Positions 32,525-43,530 of a stretch of DNA of 64,000 nucleotides are shown piece after piece. The stretch is from positions 20,866,645 through 20,930,644 of the forward strand of contig OX393552.1 in the NCBI GenBank assembly GCA_947650365.1, written 5' to 3'. Each line of letters begins with the position of its first letter. Position 1 is the first letter of the stretch. Source of the DNA: Chamaelirium japonicum (lineage: Eukaryota > Streptophyta > Magnoliopsida > Liliales > Melanthiaceae). Both the position numbers and the translations under genes were made by a program. A model generated the notes under the pieces. That model was not told the origin of the DNA and did not search any database. It was given only the letters and a program-made list of their open reading frames with translations.

Positions 32525-35067
32525 GGGTAATTTTATTCATACCCCAAAATTACTTAGATATCCCTTTTTTCATTAGGTCTTCCTCTTCTCCTTTCATCTA
32601 CCATGATATTCCAAATACCCCTTGACCCTACTCCTTTTTATACCCCACCTTCATTTAGCCCATACCCCACCTTGCTGGCGACCATCAGCACCAGGGGAAG
32701 GAGGAGGAGGATGAAGAAGGTGGCGGTGGGGGAATGTGGAAGAGGACAAAGGGGAAGGCCGCAACGACGGTGGGAAAGATGGAGGTTCAAGGAAGGAGGA
32801 GGAAGAGGAAAGGTGAGTGTGGCGGCGGTGGGTGGTGCCCATACTCCGCCCCCTCCTCTTCTCCATGTCCGGTGAACCTTTCCTTCTCCGACAATATTCC
32901 GAAGCTTATTTTTTTTGGAATAGTTTAGGGCTTCAGTTGGGGAAGATGAAGGAGAAGGAGAAGGTGGTGGCGGTGGAGAATGAAGAGGAGGAGAAGGCGG
33001 AGTAGACGGAGGAGGATGAGAAGGCGGTGAGGAAGGTGGAGCAGGGAGGAGGTGGTTGTGGTAGCGGGCTCCATGAGCTCTCCCCTCTTGACTCCAGCAG
33101 TGGAGGCGACACCTACGGTGATGGGGAAGGAGGAGGAGAGGACAAGGTGGTGGCTCCGTTAGTGTGGAAGGGAGGAAAAAGACAGTTGAGGATAGTTGGG
33201 TATGTGTGTTTTTTTGTAAAAAATTAAGTGCAAGTCCAGTAGATAGCATCAAGAAAAGGTGCAGGACGGCTAATGATTTCATCTAAAACTAGCTTTATAG
33301 AATCAAAGTAGTTTTAAAAGTGATTCTCTCCCACGGTTTTGCATAAAATAGGTTATTTCCTAACAACTTTTGATGGCATATTTTTTTTAAATGCCAAAAA
33401 TATCCAGGGGATCTTCCTACATTAATTGATAGAAATAGTGGCACGGGTTGCTACAGTGATCTCAATGTAGTGGCTACAGTGAAATCACTGTAGCTGCTAC
33501 AATTATTTTCGCTATGACTTCTAAAAAGGACTTTACTACAGTAAAATCATTGTAGCAATGATACTCGATTTTATAAAAATAATACCTAATTTAATTGAGT
33601 ATTACTTTGTATATCTGAATACAAATTATAACCACTATAGCTGTTACAATGATTTTTGCCGTGTCTACTTATAGACTTCCTACAGTGAAATAATTGTAAC
33701 AATGATACTCAATTATTTATAAATAATACTTAATTTAATTGAGTATTTTTTATATATTTGAGTACCATTTAAAACTACTATAGAGATTTTGAGTACCTTT
33801 TTGTATAGGTGAGCATAGGGGTGTGAATCAGTCGGGTTCGGATCGAACCCTATCACTGCCCATACCTATACCCATACCCATTCGGGTATGGTAGGGTCCA
33901 TACCCAACTCATACCCATTCGGGTAGAAGAGGGTCCATACCCGATCCATACCTAATCGGGGTTTCAGGTATAAATTTGGGTATAATTTTGTTTCTTTTCC
34001 TTTATCATATATGCTATTACATTACTTAAGGGAAGAAAAAATCAAGGTATCACAATACAATGTTAAGAATCTCTTTTGGTTTCTTATTACAATGGTTTTA
34101 GTGTGGTATAAGTTTGGATAGGGATATGAGCGATTATAATATGGGTACATGATAATGAGTTTTGAGTCGAACTATATTATCTAGTATACACAAGTTAGAG
34201 GGGCAATCGGGTTTTGGGTATGGGTATTAAGATACCTATACCCATACCCAAAAGTCAATCGGGTAGAGTTTCTATACCCATACACTACCCAAATCATGTT
34301 GTGGGTACAAATCTGTACCCATACCCGATGTTTCGGATCGGGTATGGATCGATTTTTTGAGTTTTGGAGTCCATGACCACCCCTAAGTGAGTATTATTTA
34401 AATTGATAATCAATTATATGAAAATGATACTCAACACTACAATGATTTAATTATAGGGAATTGAGTATCATTTTTTTATAATTAAGTATCATTTTAAATA
34501 AATATAGCAGCTATAGTGAAATCATTATTGTATCAATTATATAAAATTATATTCAACGTTTCAGTGATTTCAAAATAAAAAATTGAGTATTATTTTTATA
34601 AAATTAAGTATCATGGTCATAATGATTTCACTGTAGCAAAGTTGTTTTTAACAGCCATGACGAAAATCACTATAGTTACTGCAGTTATTTCATTGTAGCT
34701 ACTACAGTAAAATCACTGTATCAAATATAGTGATTTTGCTATAGTTTTCGAAACTAGATATGCCGTGGGGATCGGATGTGGTTTTATAGGCTGTAAATAT
34801 TTAGTAAATTTATTAAGTTATTCTTAATATTTTAGTTTTTAACAATTAATTAAGTTATTGCAATGTAAACGTTGAAACATGGACCTGGACTTAAATGGAA
34901 AGGTTGTTGGTACCTATCCTAAAAAGAAACAGTTAAAAATGACTTATTGGTATTCGCCATTTTTTTTTTGAGGTTTTGAGGTATAATCGAGGTATGAGGT
35001 GGGAAACCGATTTTTTTCGGAGAAACGAGATATGTGAAGTAATTTTGGGGTATAAATAGTAATGTTC
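32525..35067. mobile_element. Large foldback element, TTTTATTCATACCCC family, with cargo
   Basis: The inverted termini are GGGTAATTTTATTCATACCC on the left and GGGGTATAAATAGTAATG on the right, both followed inward by AAAATTACTT-type arms. Near-matching 9-bp flanks TTTATTTAT (32516-32524) and TTTATTCAT (35068-35076) support a Mutator-like insertion. Between them lie a purine-rich, GC-rich block (32690-33180), an array of CTACAGTGAAATCACTGTAG-type palindromes (33430-33780 and 34480-34750), and a GGGTATGGG-rich element at about 33827-34384. No transposase is visible. Confidence 0.6.
33827..34384. mobile_element. GGGTATGGG-rich hAT-type element, nested
   Basis: The ends are inverted (TAGGGGTGTGAATCAGTCGG and CCATGACCACCCCTA) with similar 8-bp flanks GGTGAGCA and AGTGAGTA. 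The interior is dominated by CCCATACCC and GGGTATGGG motifs in both orientations, the counterpart of GACCCG in the related family. Confidence 0.6.
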
Positions 35068-35369
35068 TTTATTCATCTATTATTATTATTATTTTGCAAA
35101 AGGATCATAGTGGTTAGTACATAATCTGTTGGTTCATCAGACGCCAATGGGGTGTAAGGATGGTCTATTGGGCCATAGGCCGGCCTAACACAACCCGAAA
35201 TCAACGACTCAAACCTGACTTGATTGATGACCTCCTAGATCGGGCTGGGGCTGACTATCTTGGCCCATGGCTTGGCTCGAAATTCGGCCTGCTCTGGCTC
35301 TAACATCGATCCGTGGTGCTGAATACACGATATCAATATTCTATACAACAAAAGAAAACATAATATGGA

Positions 35370-37205
35370 CTAGTGGTGACTTGCCATTTCATCCCCTTAG
35401 CCAAGAGATTCCGGACTAGAAGGATGCTATGCCAGATATGAGAGGAATTGGAGGCTTGTGCCATCTGTCAAAATGAAGCTTGTTTCACGTATTTATAGTG
35501 TAGGATTTGGGCCCATAGAGCAGAGGGGTCTGAGATGAATTGCCAACTGAGTTTGGCCAATAAGGATTGGTTGACAGCTTCAATTTTCTGTATACCAAGC
35601 CCACCTTCTTCTTTGGCTTTGTGAAAATGGGACCAAGCTTTGAGATATAGATGTCTAGAGCCTTGTTTGTGTCCCCACCAAAAATCCCGTTGGAGAGCAT
35701 TGAGTTTCTTACAAATAGCCTTGGAGAACAGGAGTGTGGACATGAAAGAGATAGGTAATGTGCTCAGTACCGATTTGATGAGGACCGTCTTGCTAGCATG
35801 AGAGAAGAGCTTACATTTCCAAGCTTTCAGTCGACTTTGGAATTTTTCAACTATGAATGAAAATGATTTGGATTTCTTTCGCTCTAAGAACAACGATCCA
35901 CCTAAGTAGGTATCCTTGGAATTCATCAGGGGAACCTTAAGGATCAAAGTGATATATGTTTTGATGTGGAGTGGAGTTTTTCCACTGAAGAGAATGACAA
36001 ATTTCTCATAATTTACTAATTGGCCTGACCAAGCACCAAATTCTTGAAGACAAATATTGATCTTGGTTATATCCAATAATCTTGCACGCCCGAATATGAA
36101 GCGATCATCGGCGAAGAGGAGATGACTAATACTCAGCGAGGACTGGCTACCTTTGATTCCAGAAATGCTTTCAGTAGAATCCAGTTTATCAAGGGAGTGA
36201 GATAAGATCTTCATTCCCAAGATAAATAAGAACGGGGAGAGAGGGCAACTTTGGCGGAGCCCTCTTTCTGGGATGATAAGACCTTGAGGGCTGCCATTAA
36301 TGAGGACGGAGATTGAGGAAGTAGTGATGCACCCCATGATTAAGTTGATGAAGCTTCGGGAGAAACCAAAGAATTTAAAAGCATCATCGATAAAGCTCCA
36401 TTCCATTCTGTCGAATACTTTAGACATATCGAGTTTGAGAGCATATAAGCCACTTGTACCTCTTTTGAGCTTCATAGTATGAAGGATATCTTGAGCTATT
36501 GTAGTGCTGTAAGAGATTTGCCTTTTGGGGACGAAAGCACTTTGGTTTGGGGAAATTAATTTACCGATGATCGGGCGAAGCCGATTTGCTAATATTTTTG
36601 TGATGACTTTGTAAGCAATGTTGCACAATGAGATCGGCCAGTAATGAGTTGGTTCTTCTGTTGCGTCCTTGTTTGAAATAAGAACGATAAATGTGTGATT
36701 AACTCCAGATGGTAGCTCTTTATTGCAGAAGAAGCCTTGCACAAAGTTTACTAGCTCATCTTGGATGAGATTCCAGTAAGTTTGATAGAATAATGCTGGA
36801 AAGCCATCAGGTCTCAGACTTTTTAGTGGACCCATGTTCATGATTGCTTCCTTGATTTCTTGCAAAAGTGGCACTTGACAAAGAAAAAGATTGTCAGTGT
36901 TAGAGACAAGAGAGGTGGGTGGGGGGATGGAAGATGGTAGGAGAGGTAAAGGCTTGGTTGAAGTAAAGATGTTATGGAAGTATGAGGTGAATGTGTTGGT
37001 AATGGCCGGCGGAGTCATCCTCCACCCATTCTCCCGATTGATTGCGAATGTCATGGATGTGATTTTTCCTCCTTCGGTTAAGGGTAGAAACATGGAAGAA
37101 CGAGGTATTGTAGTCTTCCTCTTGAAGCCAATGAATTTTGGATCTTTGTTTCAAGAAAAGCTCTTCTTTGGTGTTGAGATCTTCATAATCTTTGGTTTGA
37201 CCCGA
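35370..37205 (-). mobile_element. Truncated L1-type LINE, reverse transcriptase fragment
   Basis: The minus strand is open for 541 codons (35468-37093). It carries RT hallmarks: SLRPDGFPALFYQ, ALKLDMSKVFDRMEW, GLRQSCPLSPFLFILGM and HLLFADDRFIFGRA, where FADD is the catalytic box. A thumb/connection-like part with WKCKLFSHASKTVLIKSVLS follows. An upstream piece in another frame (37070-37200) reads EELFLKQRSKIHWLQEED, so there is a frameshift near 37090. Downstream, the same frame continues past a TGA at 35471 with SSHIWHSILLVRNLL. The endonuclease domain and most of the RNase H end are missing. It is a non-functional fragment. Confidence 0.9.
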
Positions 37206-37680
37206 TCTGAACAGCTGAACAGGCTGGAAAACAAGTTCTGACAATTCTGACGGGCCTGGCCTGGCTCCACCTTTCTCAACTCAACCCAGCCCGACCCTTT
37301 ACTATTTAGCCTGGTCCGGCCCGCCCTGACCCTGCCCGATTTACACCCATAGCTAGGCTTATCAACGGGTTGTGTTTCAGGTCGGACCTTATTTGGGTCA
37401 AGCAAGAATCTGCTAGACCCATACACGACCCATTAGGTTAACGGGTTAGACTCTTTAGATCCAAATCCGAACCGTTTTTTGTTTTTCCAGTAGTAACCCA
37501 AAATGGCCTATTTAACCCGTTTGCTAAACATCATATGAGTGATGGATCCAGGGTCCACCGACTCCATTGGTTCAATTCCAAATATTACACGAGTCAGTGT
37601 GAGTGATAGGTCCAATAAGAAGCATGCACCTTCTACCTAGCCTAGCCAAGATAAACGGATTCGATGCAGTGGATTTCAAG
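37206..37680. repeat. GC-rich repeat-like spacer
   Basis: This holds further degenerate CCCGACCC/AACGGGTT motifs (37250-37520), probably an eroded member of the GGGTCGGG family, and no gene. Confidence 0.4.
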
Positions 37681-38438
37681 TAGGGCTGGCAATTCTGGAC
37701 CCGACACGACAGACCTGACACTACCTGACATGAAGTTAGCGGGTTTGGGTCTGGGTTAAACAGGTTTGGGTCTTAAAAGGGTCGATACGGTAGGTCCGTT
37801 TAATAAACGGGTCGGGTCGGGATTTAGGGTATGGACATGGTAGACTTGGGAACAGTGTTTTCAAAGCCAGACCGGAAGGCGAACCGAAAAGACATCCGGT
37901 TCAGTCCAAAATGGTTCAAACCGGTGGTTCAACCGTTTCAACCGCATAATAATATTTTTTTTTAAAAATAGATATTTACTAAATTCTTCAATGGCAAGGT
38001 TTGATTGCTGGGTTAACATACGAAATACGAACCGGTTTATTAAAAGAACGAACCGAAGCATGTTCCGGTTCCGGTACAAACCGATTGAACCGTCCAGTCC
38101 GGTCCGATTTTCAAAACACTGCCTGGGAAGACCCGTTTAAAATTCAACGGGTAGTGTTGGGTCAGATCTACCCGCAATCCGATACTGTAGTATGTAATAA
38201 CAACAGGTCTTATCGGGTCAGGTCGGATCGAGTCGGATCGGGTCAACTGAATAGACCCGTGTGGTAAACAGGTCTAATGGGTCTTATCGGGTTTACCCGT
38301 TTATAAGCGATTCGGGTACAGATTTAGGATCCAGACACAATTAGTTAAACGGGTCGGGTCCGGATCTAAAGATTTTGGACATGATTCGAAACTAGACTTG
38401 ACACAAACCCGACCCGACACGACCCATTGCCACGCCTA
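37681..38438 (-). mobile_element. GGGTCGGG-family hAT-type element, interrupted
   Basis: This copy is inverted relative to 24003, 32057 and 38484. Flanks are ATTTCAAG (37673-37680) and ATTTCAAA (38439-38446). Ends are TAGGGCTGGCAATTCTGG and GACCCATTGCCACGCCTA. A different hAT-type element (37853-38121) has inserted into it. Confidence 0.8.
37853..38121. mobile_element. 269-bp hAT-type element nested in a GGGTCGGG copy
   Basis: Inverted ends CAGTGTTTTCAAA and TTTTCAAAACACTG are flanked by CTTGGGAA (37845-37852) and CCTGGGAA (38122-38129), an 8-bp duplication with one mismatch. The interior has AACCGGTTC-type motifs around an AT-rich centre. Confidence 0.8.
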
Positions 38439-38483
38439 ATTTCAAAGGGTTATACACAATCCATTTCTTAAACGGGTAGAAGC

Positions 38484-38942
38484 TAGGGGTGGCAATGGGT
38501 CATGTCGTGTCGGGTTCGTGTCATGTCCAAAACCCCTAGACCCGGATCTGACCCGTTTAACTAATCGTGTCTAGATCCTAAACCCGTACCCGACCCGCTA
38601 ATAAACGGGTAGACCCGATAAGACCCATTTACCACCCAGGTCTATTCAGTTGATCCGATCCGACCCAATCCGACTCGACCCGACCTGACCCGAAAGACCT
38701 GCTGGTATTATATATTATAGTATCAGATTGTGAGTAGACCCGACCCGACCCGACACGACCCGTTGAATACTAAACGGGTCTTTCTGGGTTTACCGTGTCC
38801 AGATCCTAAACCCGGACCCGACCCGTTTATTAAACAGATATATCGTATCAACCCGTTTACGACCCAAACCCGTTTAGCCCTGACCCAGACCCGCTAACTT
38901 TGTGTCGGGTCTGCCGTGTCGGGTCCGAAATTGCCAGCCCTA
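38484..38942 (+). mobile_element. GGGTCGGG-family hAT-type element, 459 bp
   Basis: A perfect 8-bp duplication GTAGAAGC lies at 38476-38483 and 38943-38950. Inverted ends are TAGGGGTGGCAATGGGTC and GAAATTGCCAGCCCTA. It is the best-preserved copy of the family here and sits about 1 kb upstream of the G-gamma start codon. Confidence 0.85.
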
Positions 38943-39317
38943 GTAGAAGCGGATTTTACGGGTTAATCCGAAGACGATCCATTAGCCAAACGGGTCCAGA
39001 TAGATCGTGACAAATATTGATCCGACCGATCAGACGGGACCCAAGAATCTTTCTCGGATGTCGTTTTCGTACGGGTCAAGCGGGTCGTGCCCAAAGTCGG
39101 CACGCCTACTCCATAGACGTGGGATAGACCCGGAGATAAAGGCGGGCGTCCTGCCCCGGAAATGCAACCGCAGCTGCCGAGCACTGTTCGAGTGCTGAGC
39201 AGACAAACATGCGAACTTTTTAATAAGTTTTTTATTTTCTTTCTCTTTGTGAAAAGGTCGATCGAAGTGGAGAGATCTCTCTCTCTCTCTCTCCATTTCT
39301 TCGCTCGGTTTGCTCTA

Positions 39318-39368
39318 ATGGAGGAGAGATCTGTACTCGATGTGCGAGACGGGAGGCAGGCGATGTGA
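39318..39368 (+). CDS. Upstream ORF in the G-gamma leader, 16 codons
   Basis: An ATG at 39318 opens a short frame reading MEERSVLDVRDGRQAM and closing with TGA at 39366-39368, 100 nt before the G-gamma ATG at 39469. If transcription starts upstream, near the (CT)n tract at 39272-39292, this uORF would lie in the 5' leader and could dampen translation of the main frame. The transcript start is not known, so this is only a candidate. Confidence 0.4.
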   Translation: MEERSVLDVRDGRQAM

Positions 39369-39468
39369 GATCTGCCGCTGCTCCTGATCCGGGCGTCGCG
39401 GTACCGTAGCTGCCGGGCTTGAGCTGAGAGAGTCGAGATAGGGAGGGGCCATCGATTTTGCGATCGGG

Positions 39469-39616
39469 ATGCAGGAGAATGGGGTGGGGGAACTCACATC
39501 GCCCACTTCGATCGATCACATGCTTCCTCCGCCGGCCGCGGCGGCGGACACCAGGGGGAAGCACCGGATCTCAGCCGAAGTGAAGCGCTTGGAGCAGGAA
39601 GCCCGATTCCTTGAGG

Positions 39617-39656
<40 letters not shown>

Positions 39657-42600
39657 AATTTATGTGATTTGATCGAGTATTCAATATCTATGCCCGAGTT
39701 GATAAGAAGGGACACCTGTTTTTCTCCTAGTATTGTAGGGTGAATCTACATTGATACCTTACTTACTATAGGATCTGGGGTTGCAAGATCAGGGTGAATA
39801 TTCTCAAGATTAGATCTTTAGTTCACTTTCTTTTGTCATTCATGCGATTGCTCTCTAATTGATCGAAAACCGTTAGCTTTGAGATCGATCAACGTAGGGA
39901 CTAAAGCGAAAGCAGGGGATCGAGTTTTACCTCCGGTTATAACGTGCTGGGTCCTCGGCAACGAAGAAGATGACGCTTGCGGCGATGAACAATAAGATTA
40001 AAGATCTCGGGTGAAGGTCTTCAACCCCGGTCCTTCTTGGTGCTCAAGAACGTGAATAAATCGCTTCAAGGATCAACGAGAAGAGTGAAGAGCCACGAAC
40101 CGAAGAGCTCTCTCTCTCTCTCTCTCTCTCTAATGCGATCTATCCAAATGGACAAGCCCTAATGCAATTGTGCGGGGAAACTACGGTCGTCGTACGGTTT
40201 CCCGCCAACAATCAATGAAATTCAAGGCGATCTACTGTAGTGTACTAAGTGGCTACGTAGATGCTATTGAGTATAGAGAACATGATAGAAAGTAGTGCAG
40301 AGTAGAGTTGACTCATGATGTGATAACGAAGTTCGGCTGAAGCCTACGCCTTCGTGCAATAAGACGCAACCTTGAATCCACAAACTCTGACAAAAGTAGA
40401 GCTACTCTCGACAGGCCGATGAGTGCTTATACAATTAAGCAGAGGACAAAGTTAGTTTGATTAGAGTGTAGTCTCCAAAAACTTGTATGAGCTATGAAAA
40501 ACAAAAATTGAATCTTGGAATAATGAATTCCGGTCCGAATCTTGTGTCAGGTTTGCCATATATAGAGATTTGGGGGTTGTCGAGTCCTGGGCCGGTTTCT
40601 ATAGACCGTTTATCAGGATCCGGACAGTCCTCGAGGGATCCCTCGCAGGGCTAGGGGCCCCATCGTCGTCGGTCCTAGGCCGGGTTGGGGTTCCACTATC
40701 TTTGTCGTGGGTCCTAGGCAAGGTTGGGAGGTTCCATTTTTTTTGCCGTGGGTAGGGCTGGGGGGTCCCATTGTCTTCGTCGTAGGCCCTAGGCAGGGTT
40801 GGGGGGGGTCCCATTGTCTTCGCCGTGGGCCCTAGGCTTGGCTGGGGGGTCCAAATGTCTTCGTGGTGAGACTACAAGTGCCAGTGCCTTAACCAAATTT
40901 TGCACCCACAACGATCTACTTTTCTCTCTCCTTTGGTCTACCCGAACACAAAAGAAGGGGATGAGAGGGGTAGCCGCTCTCTCACGGTTTCGGTGAAAAC
41001 CGTGAGCCCAGAACCGGGGGGGGGGCTATATCCCTCTCTTCTTTTGTTTCGGGAAGAACAACGGATGGGGAGAAGGGGGGCCGATGCATGGCTTGTCGCG
41101 TGCTCCTTTCTTCCTTCCTTATTGGGTGTCCACGTGAGATGGTTTATTAATGGGGTGCGCAAGGTGTGGCGCACTCCTATTCGATCGCAGGTTGGGACCC
41201 TACACTCCCCAAACTCTAGACCTAATCCCGATAGGTACCTATAGAATTATGATTGTTTTAAGGGTTACTTTAGGGTGTATTGAGGCAAATCAGAACTTTT
41301 AAGTTAGTCACATCTTCAAGCGCTAAAATAGCAAAGAAAGTTGGGAATTTGTCTAGAGTAAATAATCATCATCCATTGTAAATCGTCAAATATTGTTCAT
41401 GGAGGTATTAGTATAAGCCTTCTTGAGTTGGCTCTTAACTAGCATAATCCCCTTGGCAATTGCTCTCTAGGACCACGAGCAGCATTTAGGGGTAGTCCAT
41501 TCTCTACCGGTTTCATTTAAACCATATTTCTTTACAAAAACCAACACAATGATTGTGATAGGACTTGATAAGATAAAAAATGTTTTTGCCCATCAAGGCA
41601 ATGTTTAAAGTCTCAATTTTGCGGATGTCGAGCCAACCATTCTACAGGATCACAATTCTCGCTCCACTTAGTCAAATTTATTCCATGATTGTTGCCATTA
41701 TTGCTCTAAAGGAGCTGATTTGTTGTTTTTTCAACCAATAATACTTCTAGGAACCCAATATTAGAATAAAGTGAAGATGAATGGAATTAAGCATCATTTT
41801 TATTAGGATAACCCTGTCGAGAAAGGAGAGAAACTTAGCTTTCCAGCCTGTGATACGACTTCTGAGTTAGCTCGGATTGCTCATGGACCAGAATACGTCT
41901 GGTGCATATCTTAATTCCTGTGTAATGGATGGGCCAATATTTCTAGGGATACAATGTCTCATGGTGAGCTTTTTGCGATGTTTATCGTGGGCTTTCTAAA
42001 TATTTGATTATTTTTAATAACATTTCAATAGGTTTGGCTCAAACAACCAAACTCAAACCGGAATGACCAGACCATTCATTTTGGTTCCAGGGGGAACACG
42101 AAATAGTACTCAAAATTGTAAACCTAGTTTTCAACCCTTGCCAAAATATGGCTTTCACTGGTCCTGAGGATCTACTCAATGCTAGCTTCAATACCATTTT
42201 TGCTTAGGAAAAGCTCAATTTAACCAAAGCACTCCTTGGTTCCTTGTAATCTCCAGTCCCCCCTCTCAACTTTATGATCTTCCTCACCACCTTGGTTCCA
42301 GAGTCTGGCCCTCAAGTATTCGTATGCTTGATGGACCACTTGCTTACAAGTGACTTTTAATTTAGAACGATTCCTTGGAATAGTTTCTTATTCTAGGCGT
42401 ATCAAATTTTCCACAAAGTCGTGGTTAGGTGTCCATGGCCAATCTTCTTTTCTAGAGCTCTCTAAGGCAGGATTGAGATGGAATTAGCGTGATATGAATT
42501 CAAGATAGATCCTAGGTAATAGGACCTAGAGATGTATGAATAGGTCTAACAGAGAATTATTCCTAATTAAAACTTTACCTATACACAACCCTAAAATATA

Positions 42601-43467
42601 TAGATATGTCAATCAAGCACGGTGGATTTTATATATTATATTACAGAACAAGTATATATGAAAGAACAAACATGGATATATTACAATTCAAGATTGTATA
42701 ATATATCTAAGAGACACACTGATGTTACGTGGTTCGGCCCCACACAAGTTGCCTACATTCACGGGACCTTTCATTCCTGATCCGCACTATAAACGAGAAC
42801 CAAGCAATTATAGACTTGACAAACTTCCCACCACAAGCTCATTCTTGCGTGCTATGTTGATCCCTTGCCCCTTGCGAGGTGCTTTACCAGTTTGCCTTCA
42901 CCCGCCTTGTAATTCCACCATCGCATGGACCAGCCATTTCTGGTTATGATATGTAGTGCAAACCAATTCAATCGACACATAGCTTGATCTCCTCAGTGAG
43001 CCACACATGAACGAAGAGGGCATCCGATTCTCCTACCAGCCACGAGGTCATGAATCAAACAGAAACGATCTCTCACAATGCACCCTGAAGGTTCACACTT
43101 CTCCACTTAGAAGGAACAATTTCCACTAGAAGATAAACAAAAGAATGGATGAAAACTAGATTTCACACTGATCTGTCTGGATGAAAACTAGATTTCACAC
43201 ATCAGGCGTCTATCCAAATAGATCTGCGGAGGAAGGCTAGGTTGGTCCACATAGGCATCTTTGACCAATTATAGATTTTGAAATAAATTTCAAAGCCAAT
43301 TTTGTAAAAACCCTTACAAGGGGTTTCTCAAATAAAATTTGCAATGAAAACATGACATTTTATCCATTCAAATATCCGTTAATTTTTTTTAAAAAAAATC
43401 CTTTCACAAAGTCCATCTCGCACTATATTAACAATCTGCACGTGTGTGTGTGTGTGTGCGTGCGTGC

Positions 43468-43530
<63 letters not shown>

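Noticed and set aside
32638-33282. 214-codon proline/serine-rich minus-strand ORF
   Set aside because: It is low-complexity translation of a purine-rich block within a foldback element, with no domain or promoter.
35468-37093. Intact 541-residue cellular protein
   Set aside because: RT motifs (FADD box, GLRQ-x-CPLSPFLF) and a frameshift at the upstream side show it is a LINE fragment.
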